64,000 nucleotides of DNA, taken from Membranipora membranacea (taxonomy: Eukaryota > Bryozoa > Gymnolaemata > Cheilostomatida > Membraniporidae). A program made the translations under genes and the position numbers. Location of the stretch: contig OU612072.1 of the NCBI GenBank assembly GCA_914767715.1, forward strand, positions 1,986,001 through 2,050,000. Direction: 5' to 3'. The notes under the pieces are model-generated. The model did not search any database. It saw nothing but the letters and a program-made list of their open reading frames with translations, and had not been told where the DNA came from. Shown piece after piece: positions 42,601 to 55,157 of the stretch. Position 1 is the first letter of the stretch; each line of letters starts with the position of its first letter.

Positions 42601-45600
42601 TCTATGTAGAGATTATATCACTAGTATTTTGTATGCTGACCTAACATACTGCATAATCTAAAATTACACTGACCTGCTGGCAGCTGGAGACAGGTTACTA
42701 TTTAGCTAGGCTGATTGAACAAACGGTATTCCTCCTTCACTAACTTCTCTTGAGCAGGAAGTGAGGGATTGTAGAATTAAGCTGATTTATCATAATCCCA
42801 AGGTAGTCAACTATAAGTATGCTACATGGTCTGTCTGCGTTGAGATTATGGCAGAGATAATTTGTCCAAAAGAGTTGTGCGTCCTGTGTGTTATGTTTGT
42901 AAAAAATCCTTGAAATTTCAAGTATGCAAGTTCAGTGTTCAGTATCATCAATGCCGTCATAGCGAGTTTATTAGAAAAAGACATCAGTAGAAATTGTAGG
43001 CAATGATGACCACAACGCTTTGGCTCATCCAGATAGTTGCTTGCTCATCGCCCTATAAATCACAATGTGTCAAATATCAGTCACCTAACTAAGCCACCAA
43101 AATGTGTAATCTCAGGCATTATTTTGATAAATCTAGAGACCTATGCTGTGTTACATAACTTAACTACACTGCATAATACATGGCACAGGGAATACTGATT
43201 CTAGGGTAATATTTTGTAGATATCGATGAGTGTACCGATGATGATTATAGATATGATTGTAACCAATCACACAGATCTATATGTAAGGATCTCACTCCTA
43301 CCAAAGCAAATGAAACTGGATATAGGTGTGAATGTGATGACGGGTATTACTTGGATAACGGATTTTGTACCGGTAAGTGATTTATTTACTTGCATAACCT
43401 TGCAGCATGACCTTTTATTTTCTTTTTGATAATCTGAGTTCAATTCAGAATCAATTTTTATCGGATAGTAAATATAGCATATTTTTTGTCAGCAGAACAC
43501 ATTGATTGGATGTTATTATTGACCTTAAAAATGATTTTGTTAGTCCCAGATTGTTAAAGTATGACTCATACATGCTCTCCATATTTCTTTTTTGGCTAAT
43601 CAGTTATCAATTTGTCATATTGACATACAAGAGCTTTTAGCTTAACTTTTTCATAGATTTTAATGAGTGTGCTGATGAAAAAGAATATGTATGTGACCGG
43701 AATGCCGAATGCAACAATCTCGAACCGTTTTACGGTTGTACCTGCAATCCGGGTTACACAGGGAATGGAAAAAATTGCACAGGTAAGCATGACACTCTAT
43801 AGTAGTATCAGTAATATTAAAACCCAGTGTATATTCGACCTTGATTGATAATACTGATACTTTTACTAAGTTTGATCATTACTTTACTAAAGCTGATCGA
43901 TACTTTACTAAAGCTGATCGATACTTAGCTTAAGCTGATCGATACTTTACTAAAGCTGATCGATACTTTACTAAAGCTGATCGATACTTAGCTAAAGCTG
44001 ATCGATACTTTACTAAAGCTGATCGATACTTAACTAAAGCTGATCGATACTTTTCTAAAGCTGATCGATACTTTACTAAAGCTGATCGATACTTTACTAA
44101 AGCTGATCGATACTTTACTAAAGATGATCGATACTTTTCTAAAGCTGATCGATACTTTACTAAAGCTGATCAATACTTTACTAAGGCTGATCTATACATA
44201 TTTTTTTGGATCGATTGATGTTGTATTTAATTTCATTTGATTGACGTTGTTTATTTTTATACAGATGAAGACGAGTGCCTATCTAAGCCCTGTGCCGATA
44301 AAGCAATATGTAAAAATGGGCCGGGGAACTTCAGCTGCGAATGTATCCTCGGTTACACAGGCAACGGCACAACCTGCACTGGTAAATACTTAATCGAAAT
44401 TATAAGACATGAATAATCTCTACATAACACAATCATTTCGTTTTGGAAGATTTTTAACAGATCCGTATAATTGTTGGCAATGTTTCAGTAGCAGTTGAAA
44501 ATGTTTGGTCTAAGGGATCATTTGGATGTGTTTACTTGTTTCCTGAAGTCCTGTTGAAATATGCATCTAGATCAAGAGTTGAACTTTTCTGAGTTATTGG
44601 CTGAATTATTTGTTCATTGTGTTTTTCAGTGGATGGTAAACCGATGGATGTACTCGAACAGAACTCAACGAAAATCTCTGACTACCTTCTCCGAGTGGAA
44701 CTAATGAGAGAAAAACTTGAGAATGAACAACTTGTTATCCAGTTGGACATTGCCAAAAGAAAGTGCGCCCTTAAAAGCCTAAAGGAGCGATCAAAGAGAA
44801 ATGTGAGTACTGAGAAATCCCTCAATATTAGTCACTGATATATGATATCACTAGCCTGGGCAGGCTGTTAGGGGTGATGGGGGGTGGGGCAGCCAGGATA
44901 AATCCATTTGTCAAGAGAGGACAACTCGAAAAGAATTAAAATATTTGTGAACTCAGTTAAAAATAAGAGTTATCTGATTTGATTCTTTTGGGCTATTGGT
45001 CATGTGATCAAAATGCTGGATTTAAATAAATCTACTTCACTCCAGCCTCTACTTGCCAAGCTTAAGTAAGTAGTAGTTTTAAGAACAGTATAGCATACCA
45101 AATTAACAGGGAATCACATGAAACAGACGAGGAATCAAAAGTCAAACCAAGAAATTCTCCTCGGTAAAACCAACAAAGATATTTGTGTTAGTTGTGATAG
45201 GTGGCTCAATATCACAAATCTGAATTTATGAAAACGATAGATATGTCTGTGTCGTGACCTTGAAGAGATCACAGCGGATTGTCCCAGGCTGTCCCCCCCC
45301 CCCCCAAATCACCCCCGACAGCCTGCCCAGGCTATGGTATCACCCTGAGTATAAGGGAGAATAATATATCCTTGCTCTATGATTTTTAGTTATGTCATCT
45401 CTTGATATCCTACTTTTACCTACAATCGGTATGCAAGCAACACACAAGTCATGCAAGAGATGCAAATATCTCAAATATCAGGCCAGATTGGATTTATTTT
45501 GCTTAGTTTTAAAGCTGTCCTCTTTTAAATCAATTAAAGAGATTCAGAATCAGACTCTAGTAAATTCAGAGTATCAATCATGCTTCGTTTTTACGAGTGA

Positions 45601-46084
45601 ACGATGATACCGATACACAGTTATCAAATGGAGTTTCCTTACCACTGGGTAGATAGTTGCAACAACTGACTCACATAATGTTATGTCAATAATATGTAAT
45701 ATTTATGTGGTTGGCTATATGCGTAATAGTATAGACTGCTTGTTTAGATACTTGAATTTAATGAATGATTGGGAAGAAAAGTCTTTTAGCCCCTTAGTAG
45801 CAGGTTTAGGGTTATAGTAAACCTTCATAAATATTTTGGATTGTGTCTGGGTCTCAATGCTTTGATCTGTGACTGTCAGTACGCTATGCTCATATCTACG
45901 GCTACGTCACCCTGCTACTGGATTCGATGCTGACTTTAAACTTCATTTGTTTTAGGTACTCTCTCCATATTATCCTGCCACACTACAGGAAGACATTCAG
46001 GAGGAGATAGTAAAGCTGCACAGTGCAAACAGCCAGCTCAAACTGGATATCTTGGTTGAAAAGAAAAAATGTGGCCTTCCATAA
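38743..46084 (+). CDS. Secreted calcium-binding EGF protein, tandem paralog 1
   Basis: Exons: 38743-38881, 39135-39305, 39732-39860, 40215-40406, 41021-41155, 41696-41854, 43220-43372, 43657-43782, 44265-44381, 44630-44802, 45956-46084; 540 residues. Exons 2-9 are symmetric phase-1 modules. Residues 1 to about 26 form a signal peptide (hydrophobic [15 protein letters not shown]). Exon 2 encodes a Cys-rich EGF-like module; exons 3-9 encode seven EGF domains opening with calcium-binding motifs DLDEC, DVDEC, DIDEC, DINEC, NIDEC, DFNEC and DEDEC. Residues 441-498 are helical-looking, with sequon NST (452), a single Cys486 and a furin-type RSKR at 494-497. The last exon adds a 42-residue helical tail with a single Cys537. 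No transmembrane segment follows, so the protein is probably secreted. Function is unknown; related EGF arrays are matrix or ligand proteins. Exon 1 uses an unusual GTTTGT donor. The ATG was chosen because the signal peptide begins there. Confidence 0.9.
39540..39622. repeat. (GATT)n microsatellite
   Basis: About twenty uninterrupted GATT copies in intron 2 of the first EGF gene. Confidence 0.95.
41855..43219. other. Long intron 6 of the first EGF gene
   Basis: 1.36 kb without recognised exons. The segment from about 42030 (AGGATAGGATAGGCTTTATT) to about 42610 has open frames and a repeat-like look but could not be assigned to an element family. Confidence 0.35.
43853..44196. repeat. 21-bp minisatellite (~16 copies)
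   Basis: Unit TACTTTACTAAAGCTGATCG plus A, about sixteen copies with single-base variants (TTAGCT, TTTTCT, TTAACT), in intron 8 of the first EGF gene. Each unit repeats TGATCGAT across the junction. Confidence 0.95.
44852..45334. mobile_element. Non-autonomous DNA transposon, 483 bp, with TIRs
   Basis: It starts TAGCCTGGGCAGGCTGT and ends with the exact complement ACAGCCTGCCCAGGCTA; similarity continues inward through a G-rich or C-rich run to about 65 bp. Flanks TGATATCAC (left) and TGGTATCAC (right) agree at 8 of 9 positions, a likely target-site duplication. No transposase frame inside. It lies in intron 10 of the first EGF gene. Superfamily uncertain; an 8-9 bp duplication fits hAT or Mutator-like elements. 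Confidence 0.75.
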
Positions 46085-46279
46085 TCATATCGCAGAGCTA
46101 CATCATTGTGTCAAACCTTACCCATGCCTTTACTGATACAGTATTATGTTATTCACCTTAACTGCCGCTATAGAAATATCATGATACCTGATAACGTTTG
46201 TTGACGTTTAGTACCCACTGCAGTTATGAATAAACCACAAACTGTTATACTATCACTTTTACTGTCCTACTCTGTCAAA

Positions 46280-46680
46280 CTACTGGCAGTCCATCGGTTC
46301 CGATGATGATTTCTGCTTGAGAGTCACTTTATGCCATCTCACTCTGTTCCTAGTTAGCTTCTGCCACCCATTCGTCTGTATGTTGTGATCCTTGAGACTC
46401 CTTTTGATTGTACCCTTGTATCGCAGCTTTATTCGACCTCTGCTTCTAAAGCTGTCTTTCAGTTTAGAGAAGAGAATTTGCTTTGGTAACTGGTTGTCAT
46501 CTTGCCTGCAGACATGTCTGGTCCATCTCAGTGCTCGCCGTCTGAGTATTTTGTACATGCTGGGCAAGCTTGTCTTTTCAGGGATTGTCTCACCCTGTAC
46601 ACCAACACTAATGAATTTTCTACTTGGATGAGCAGGGAAAACGAATTGACTAGTATGTTGCTGATTTCGCAATGCACTGG
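46280..46680 (-). mobile_element. LINE 3' fragment (C-terminal domain)
   Basis: The minus-strand frame encodes ILRRRALRWTRHVCRQDDNQ, then LPKQILFSKL, SRGRIKLRYKGTIKRSL and NRVRWHKV. This is the common C-terminal block of many animal LINEs (R-R-L-R-W-x-G-H-V then K-x-x-x-x-x-x-G-x-R-x-x-G-R). The usual Gly in WxGHV is Thr. The stop is at 46280; the polymerase core is missing. Confidence 0.8.
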
Positions 46681-48521
46681 TATCCAGTATCCAAAAGCTT
46701 TAATATGAAAATACCATAGATGAATGTTTGCCTCAACCTTGACCCATGATCCGCCGCCCTCCCATACTCAGCCAATCTCTAGATATGTCATCCTCTCAAT
46801 TTACTATCGAATGTGCCGTATGCTGCTGTCAGTGTTATCCCCTTTATATTCCGAAGTATTTGCCCCTATTATGCTCCTGATACACACCACTGTATGTTAT
46901 GTTCTTTATAAAGGTGATACATCTGCCCTCATCAGAATTATATGCTATTTGTGCAGTTGAATTTCGGGTTCTTAATACGTTAGGAATTATTTCATCTTCA
47001 TTCAAAGGATCGTCCTACCTTGGAGGATTATGTCAATGACAAGAATAATGTATAGAGCGATGGTCAAATAAAATCGTCATTATGCTGTAGGTTTGTGGAG
47101 TATTTTTACTATGCACTGCGTTAATCTCACCAAAACATACATGACATACAAGAATGGGATCAACATTTTCTTGCAAAAGGTGCATTTTTGATGTAAAATA
47201 TGGGTTTTGGAAAAGTTCTTATCTTATCTCTCTTCATTGAAACATCATGTGTCACAACAAATCATACTGCTGTCTAATGCCTCCAAGCCTGATGCCCAGA
47301 AAAAAACTGCGTGAATTTGCTCTTAAATTCTTTTTTGTATCTCTAACCTATCAATATGAATTGTTTAGAGAGACCTTCAAAAACTAAATGAGTAGAATTT
47401 GATAATTGAACTGAACAAATTAGAATAGCATTTTTGACCAGGCAACTTGATAAGGTACGGATTTCACCTGTTCCAGATCTAAACTCTATGTATATATGCA
47501 CGTGACTGGACTACACTTTGGTTTCTGTTGATGTCCAAAAGCCCTTTTTAACATCCATGATGAAATGATAATAATAACAATGATAATGATATATGAAAAA
47601 TAGGGTAGGGATGACAATGTCTCACACTGGCCAAAATTCAGAATGACAAAATTTTGTATTCAAAATCGTCAGGCCAGGGAACTTTCAAAAGTCTTAAAAG
47701 CCTGGTTTTCTGCTGCCATATGGTGGTTTGCCTATTTTCTTCTGTCTCAAAAATCAAATAATGACACACAGGACTCGACACACCCATGCGTTGCGACACT
47801 TTATATTAGTGATGATTTTCACATATTTTGTGATCAGCATGAGGAGGCCTATGTGTGGTTCTTAGATCTGCAGCCTCAGCTCATAGATTAATCTGGTATC
47901 ATGATCTGTTAATTTAACTATTTGTATAGTAACCACCACGCCTAACCTTATCTATAACCATGACAAGAGTCAAACACGCACCCGTAACCAGCTTTACTTA
48001 TCTAACATACGGCAAACATACACCTAAACACCAAATCTTTACTCTTATACTAGCTTGAGTCCCAGTACTTATTAATCAGGGACGCTTGTGTAGCCTACTA
48101 TCAACCATCCCTGTCCAAATAGCAACAGTGTGGGCCCCAAGCTACTTATTCTCTCACAACCAATCTACTGACTTGAGCTCTTGATTAGCCTGCCCCCAAT
48201 CTTCCTCTCTTACCACTGGTGCATCTCAGCATTGATTTAGGCGCAGCCTCCGTATTTATTTGTAGAGTAAAAGTGTGAGTGTTTGTTTACTGATAAAACA
48301 ATGTGGTAATATGATCACCACCACTCCCCGTCTTATCTCTGCCCCAGAAAACAACCTGACTGATCGCCAGCTTATTCAATCTCCGCCGGGTCTAATCCAG
48401 CTACTAACCCACACTCGAGCATTACTTAGCAGGGACAGACAGGCTGAGTATCAGACTTTACTGGTGTGTCTGTGCTGGAGGTTCTACTGTACACCTCTCT
48501 GCTTTGCTGACGGTAAATTTA
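46681..48521. other. Intergenic region between the two EGF genes
   Basis: About 1.8 kb. An open frame at 47643-47891 (82 codons) and one at 48275-48541 have no recognisable family; the latter overlaps the likely 5' UTR of the second EGF gene. No RNA gene or repeat was recognised. Confidence 0.4.
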
Positions 48522-51500
48522 ATGATGTTTCTCAAGTCTAGCGGTGCTGTGGCGCTGATACTTGCTCTGTCTTGTATTGCCGTCAGCACACAAGATATAC
48601 AGATCATCACAAAATCAGGGAGTCAGGGATACGGTGAGTTTACTTATTCAATTATCTGCTTCCAAGTTTCCTTTAGTCCGAATTTTCTTTCAGCTTTTCA
48701 GCTAACACTTTGAAAGTTTGGTAACCTGGTAGCTGTTAGGTGTAAGCTGCCAAGATGCCTCTTTTCTTTTTAAAACAAAAAAGCCAACAAAGCTAAATCC
48801 ATCATCATAATTAATCCAAGCAGTACAATTTAGGGTAATTTGTTATTATGATTTAATAATATTTGTTTGAAAAAATTGCACACAACATTGGTATATCATT
48901 GTATTGTCTCCTTGCGCCCATATTGAGAAAAAAAAGTGACATGCAATCCTTATTTTGGAGTGCCATGCTTTGCAAGGTACCCTAATTTATTTGCGGCATG
49001 TTATAGCGGTTATGTTGGTCTGATTACCAGGTCAGGGCACAGCATTCTGTTTTCTCTGTGATCCTCTCGCCGACTGTAACGTTGTCGGGGAGGTGGATTT
49101 GGACGATATTGAGAATACAATGTTTGAATGTGTCTGCGCCACTGATGGTTATGGTGGTGATGGATTTACCTGCACAAGTGAGTATAAAGCTTGATTCACC
49201 TGATTACAGCTGTTATTCTTTCTCATTTCTTAGGCACTGATCATTGTCTATCTTGTGGTAATGCTACCGATCCTGCTAGTGAGAAAGAGGGTCTTGAAGG
49301 AAATACAATTTCTACCTGCTTTCTAACATATGGTGAATTGGCTAATGGAGATAACTCTGTTGGGGCTATAAACACTGTGTTTGAATGCAGCTGTAAGCCT
49401 GCTTTCGTTGGAAATGGTCTCCTCTGTGAAAGTGAGTTATCAGTCTTTGTTGTGTTTCAGCAGCAAAATAAATAAGCATTTATTCATATGACAAAGCACC
49501 TGTCAGAGCAGAAAAGACACCATGTGACTGTCACAAATGACAGCTATATCAAAATCCCTGGTCATATTAACCCATATATTATTGCCTCTTAGATGTGAAT
49601 GAGTGTGATGAGCTCACAGATTGGTGTGATAATAACGCTAAGTGTATAGATACACCTGGCAGCTTCAAGTGTGAATGTGACAAAGGCTACAACACCACAG
49701 ATGAGGGAAAAACATGCGAAGGTAAGTACGTGTCTCATTGACTCTGAGTTTTCGTTTTTTGACAGCAGATTTATTACGAATTGAGAAATTATAAACACGA
49801 CTCACAAATCTATTACATACCACATGTCCTGAATTCCCGTTTAGTAAGAAACAGAAGATTAGGCTGTCTTTAAAGAGGGATGAAAGGTGCCTTATTTCCT
49901 CATACTGAGAATGTGATACATCCTAGAAAATTGGATTGCATCCTAGATGTGAGGCCATGAAAAGAGCTCCTGAACTGGGTGTGCGGCAAGCTGCCAAAAC
50001 TGAAACTGACACTCATCGGCCATTGGCAATGACACTTCGATCTTTGCCAATTCCTATAAATATTCTTATTACACTGTCACCATATCTTATATTCAAGGGC
50101 TAAACAGTTTTTATTTCTATACATATTTATATTTGCTGACAGTGACATCATTGTACACGTATACTTAACCATGGCACCACCACTACCTCCAAGGGAGGAT
50201 AACTTTCCACTAACATGGTCCTGGATGAGAAGATAACACTGATATCTTACTAAGGGACAAACTTGGTCGGTACTGGATGACTGCCCAGTATATGTTACAT
50301 AGATTAGTGTCAGCTTTCTCTTATTCCTGTATTCAGACATCGATGAGTGTGATGCTGATGTGTACGGTAGTCATGTCTGTGGTATGGAGAACGGTAAAGG
50401 CTTTGGAGAATGTAAAAACTCTAAAGGCTCGTACTCATGCGACTGTAACAAGGGATTCAGAAGCTCTAATACAAACAAGACTGATTGTATAAGTAAGTAT
50501 CAGGCTATCAACTAGTCGCATTGTACCAGTAAGTGTCAAGTGTACCTGCTGTCCTATAGTCATGGCAACACTAAGACTAATGAGATAGTGTTTCATCTTT
50601 TGGTAGCTATGACAGCTTTTCATAACTTAAACAGCACTTCTGCAAACATTCATCCGGGAGCAGTCCTAATCAACAACACTAGGCAAATTAAACCCACACT
50701 TATCTCAATTTGAGATAGGAATAAAGATTCTCCTAAACTCTCCCAATTCAACAAAAAGATGGCTCGATATTTTATTATGTCTTGCTCATAGAAGAGAAGT
50801 GTCCTACTTCGATGAATCATAGTGATTTTAACCCTATTTTAGACATCGATGAGTGTGTAGAAGATAAGGGAGCTATATGTAACGGGACACACCAGGGCTG
50901 TTATGATACCACCGGTAGTTATGGCTGTTACTGTGGTATAGGTTATCAGTGGAACGACCCATTAGCTGCAGATTTCTGTATAGGTAAGTATCTGAAACTT
51001 CTGTTTCAATGGAGTCATTTATCTGTTATATATGATTACTGTGGAAATATGCCTTAATCCTGTCACTGTTAATTACAGGCCCATAGTTCGCTCTGCCTCC
51101 CCTAGAATGCGTATTAGAATGGTCTAAATTTGCTATAATTGAATATTCCATGCCAGAATCAGCACATTTTGGACTTCCATATGCTATTTATATCATTCAA
51201 ACGCTCTGGAGGCTGTGGAATACTCTAGACTCCTCAGGAGGAGCTTACAGTACCCAATCTGGTGTTACTTCACACCCCTCTCCTACCATTTTTCCTAAAC
51301 TAGGTCGTTGAATTATTACATGCTCATGACTTTGAGCCAGATATACTTAACGGATACATTCACCCTAGCCAAGGTGTTGGCTGAGACTTGATTAGCTGTT
51401 GGATTGGAAAGAGATCCAATGCCAGCTTACTAAGAGTACCTGTTGAGATATAGTGAATGTGACACTATTACTTTCACATTGACTTTATTTCAATAGGTAC

Positions 51501-54500
51501 TTTCAGGAGTGTACCATCTGACCTGGTATTGGCTCTCTCCCTCCCACCAGTCAATCAGAGCCAACATAGCTAATATATGCTTCTTTGGTATAGGTAGATT
51601 TAGTATAGATATTTAGATAACTTTGTCTTTCTCTTCAGATATGGATGAATGTATAGAATCACCAGAAATCTGTGGATCTAACAGTGATTGTGGGAACACA
51701 GATGGTAACTATACCTGTACTTGTAAGGATGGATATAGATCAGACAACAACGACAACAACAGGCAGACAGACTGTAAAGGTGAGATTATCTCTCCTAGTT
51801 TCGTATACTGTGTGCTGACTGGCCGACCATACTCATGACCATTAGATGACCTGATCATCCCTGTCCACTACATGTACAGGCGTGACAGTATTGATGAACC
51901 TTGAAGGGTTGTTTATTATCAGACCTGGGTAAAAGTCATTGCAAGTCAAGTCAAGTCATTGTCGATGCTAAGTCAAGTCAAGTCAAGTCACATTTACACC
52001 AAGTCAAGTCAAGTCAATTGGTGTCTATTTTTTTCGCCATCAAGTCAAGTCAAGCCAAGTCATGATTTTTGTAAGTCAAGTCAAGTCAAAGATGGGCGAC
52101 TTACAAGTCATGGCAAAGTCACGCTCATTAACCGTGAAAATCAACTCGGAATTTATTTCAATCCCGGGTGACTCCCAATCGTGGTGGAGTTAGTTAGGTC
52201 CTCAGGAGTTGCTCTACTAATCGGGATTTGCTCCCCTCCCCACAAACGAAAGAAGGTATGGGTGTGTACGCAATTCAGCATTGTTACTTCATTGTATATA
52301 TGTACCTTTATTGTGTCAATGATGACAAATGAAATGTTTCATGCTGTAAAAAGATGAGCTGGTGGAGGATAAATAAATAAACACAGACTAAGATTGATCA
52401 CTATTTGTCAAGGACGGATAAAACGTTCTCTCTGAAAAGGTTTTTGCATCTGCCTGTTTGTAATGTCTCCAAGGTCATGAGAGGTTTGCCGATGGCAGTG
52501 GCTACTAGCCTCTATGACTCATTATGCATGTGACTCAAATAATATCGTTCGGTTTAGTGAATTCAAGCTTTGACAACTTACCACCAGTTTTCATGACTCG
52601 TATGAGTTATTGGCGATCTTTCACGGTCATAGGAGTTGTACACTACTGTCATATGAAATATTACCACCATGGTGATGAGGAAGATTACAGTACTAGATCT
52701 AAAGGAGACAAGGTCACGAGCGCCCATTTTTATTAACTAGGACAATTTCTCAACAAATTATGGTGCCAGTCGGAAAGAGGATAGGAGCATACCCTAATCC
52801 CTTCATCGGTAATTCCTGATCATCACTCAACCTGGTCTGCAGCTTAGGCAGTGGGGGGTTGTATCAATCTATATCATTGGTTGTGTTTAGTTACAGCTTG
52901 TGTAAAGCCAAGTGCAGAGGAGGAGTAAATGTCATGGATTGCTCTTGATGTTTTATTTCCGGTTACTTTTGTATATTTGTGTTGCATCCCCACTCATTCG
53001 ACATGCATGATAATCCAACGCAAAAAGTGTTAGTTTGTCAGATTTTCTCCCCATTGATCACCACCATACCGCTGTCGAGCTAATAAAATGTTTATATGTG
53101 TTTGTTAAAATGAAAAATGTATCCCATGATGCAATATTAATATAGTATATTAATATTGCATCATGGGATACATTTTTCATTTTACTGATTACAAGACAAC
53201 AAGAGAAGACAACTAATATGTAAGGCAGGAACTCTGACTACTTACCCATAGCTGAGAAGTTGGTTTTTCTGTTTCGGAGTTGGGGTTTCAGAGTTGGGGT
53301 TTCAGAGTTGGGGTTTCAGAGTTGGGGTTCTCAGTTATGATTATCCTTCCTATATCTCTTTCTACATTATGTTATAAAATTTCACACATTGACTTATGTT
53401 GACTTGACCGAAGTCAGGACAACTCCCAAGTCAAGTCAAAGTCAATTTTTCGTCAAGTCAAGTGTTGTCTATTTGTTTTCGACATCAAGTCAAGTCAAGT
53501 CATAATTTTGTTAAGTCAAGTCGTGACTTTGACTTGAAGATGACTTGACTTACCATGACTTGGACCCAGGTCTGTTTATTATCTCAAGTACATATCAAAG
53601 ACGTGTCAGAAATAAAGCGCTCAGCGATAATATATTGAGGGCATCAAGATTTTATGTACCTATGATGAAATATGTTTCCCCATGGCTGCACAAAAAAGCT
53701 ATTTACTAACTATTCAATGTATATATTAAACTATATTATTAATATACTTGTTGATAAAATTGATATATATATATATATATATATATAAATTTATAATTAA
53801 ATATATATTTCCAATGTAGATATCGATGAGTGTGACCCGAAGGATTCAACATTTAACTGCACCTCGTCTAACCAAGGACAGTGTATCAACACTGATGGTG
53901 GATATACATGTGGATGTAACTCTGGCTATAAATTGTTCCAGTGGAGATTCTTCGGTGCTGTCCAAGAATTATGCAGAGGTTATTACGATGTTATGATAGT
54001 ATCCAACAATGCAGTATTCTCCAATATCCGCAAATGTTATTATTGTGTTTCCTGTCGTTATTTCATTGACAATCAAGGAATATGTACCTTAGTAGGAGAT
54101 AACCAACCTACCCGCATGTGAAGGTGGGGCGTACACTTGTGTGATTAAATACAATTGTGTAATCAAAAATGATTTGAATATATTTTCAGATGTCGACGAA
54201 TGTGAGGATCCAAATTTGAACTACTGCAGTGAGTACGCTGATTGTACTGACACAGAGGGTAGCTACAGCTGCTCCTGTAAGTCAGGATTCACTGGAGATG
54301 GACGTCAGTGTACAGGTTAGTATCACACCACCCCTGATAATTAGGTCTCAGGAACTAAGTCTAACTGGGTATCAGGTGTCTGAAAGGCACAAAGAGCAAG
54401 TTTTCAGCGAGCAAAGCTATTGTTGATTTGTTCTGAATTTTGAAATTTAAGCCTTTAGAGCTCATTCAATAACTGCAAATAAAATCTGAATTTGGCTCCA

Positions 54501-55116
54501 AAAATGGTGGCCTCACCACTAAGGTACCTTCGCCAATGAGAGACAATGCCACTCTAGACATGCTCATAGAGTGGCTAATTTTAAGTAATTGCATAGCACA
54601 TACAACAAGTTCAATGATAAAATAATAAAATAACGCATATAATATAATAAAATAGTTAGTAATTCATTTTCTGTTATTTACCAGACATCGATGAATGTGG
54701 CGATGATGCTCTTAGCCAATGTGATGACAAGGCTACTTGCACCAATTATCCAGGTGGATTTAACTGTACCTGTATTTACGGTTACGCTGGAGATGGTAAA
54801 AGTTGCTCAGGTAAATCATATCTTCTCCTTGCAATCATTACTTTTATCAAGTTGTTGTTTAAAAAAACAGATATATATATATATATATATAAATACAAAT
54901 CTGTGCTTTTAAGTGTCATCTGTGTGTATTTGGCCCCAACTAAGTGTCACTCAAAAATAAGGAGTCATTTTATATGACCGACAAAAAAATCATGGCTTAA
55001 ATCCTCTTAAATAATCATGTTGGGCATCCTTAACCCAATAGTAATTAATGGTAGATAAAATAGCCTGACATGGTCGGACAACTCCAATGCAAAGATCTGC
55101 CCTACACACTGATAGC

Positions 55117-55157
<41 letters not shown>

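Larger units (their letters stand above)
51920..53574. mobile_element. hAT-like non-autonomous transposon, 1655 bp, with AAGTC-rich subterminal arrays
   Basis: Termini CAGACCTGGGT and ACCCAGGTCTG are exact complements and are flanked by a perfect 8-bp duplication TTTATTAT (51912-51919 and 53575-53582). Both features are typical of hAT elements. Subterminal regions (about 51945-52110 and 53400-53560) are filled with AAGTCAAGTC on the left and, at the right, the same word then its complement GACTTGACTT. No transposase is recognisable inside; the 70-codon frame at 52524-52736 has no family. It lies in intron 7 of the second EGF gene. Confidence 0.9.

Noticed and set aside
47643-47891. 82-codon open frame between the EGF genes
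   Set aside because: No homology recognised, no splice partner, and composition like the surrounding intergenic DNA.
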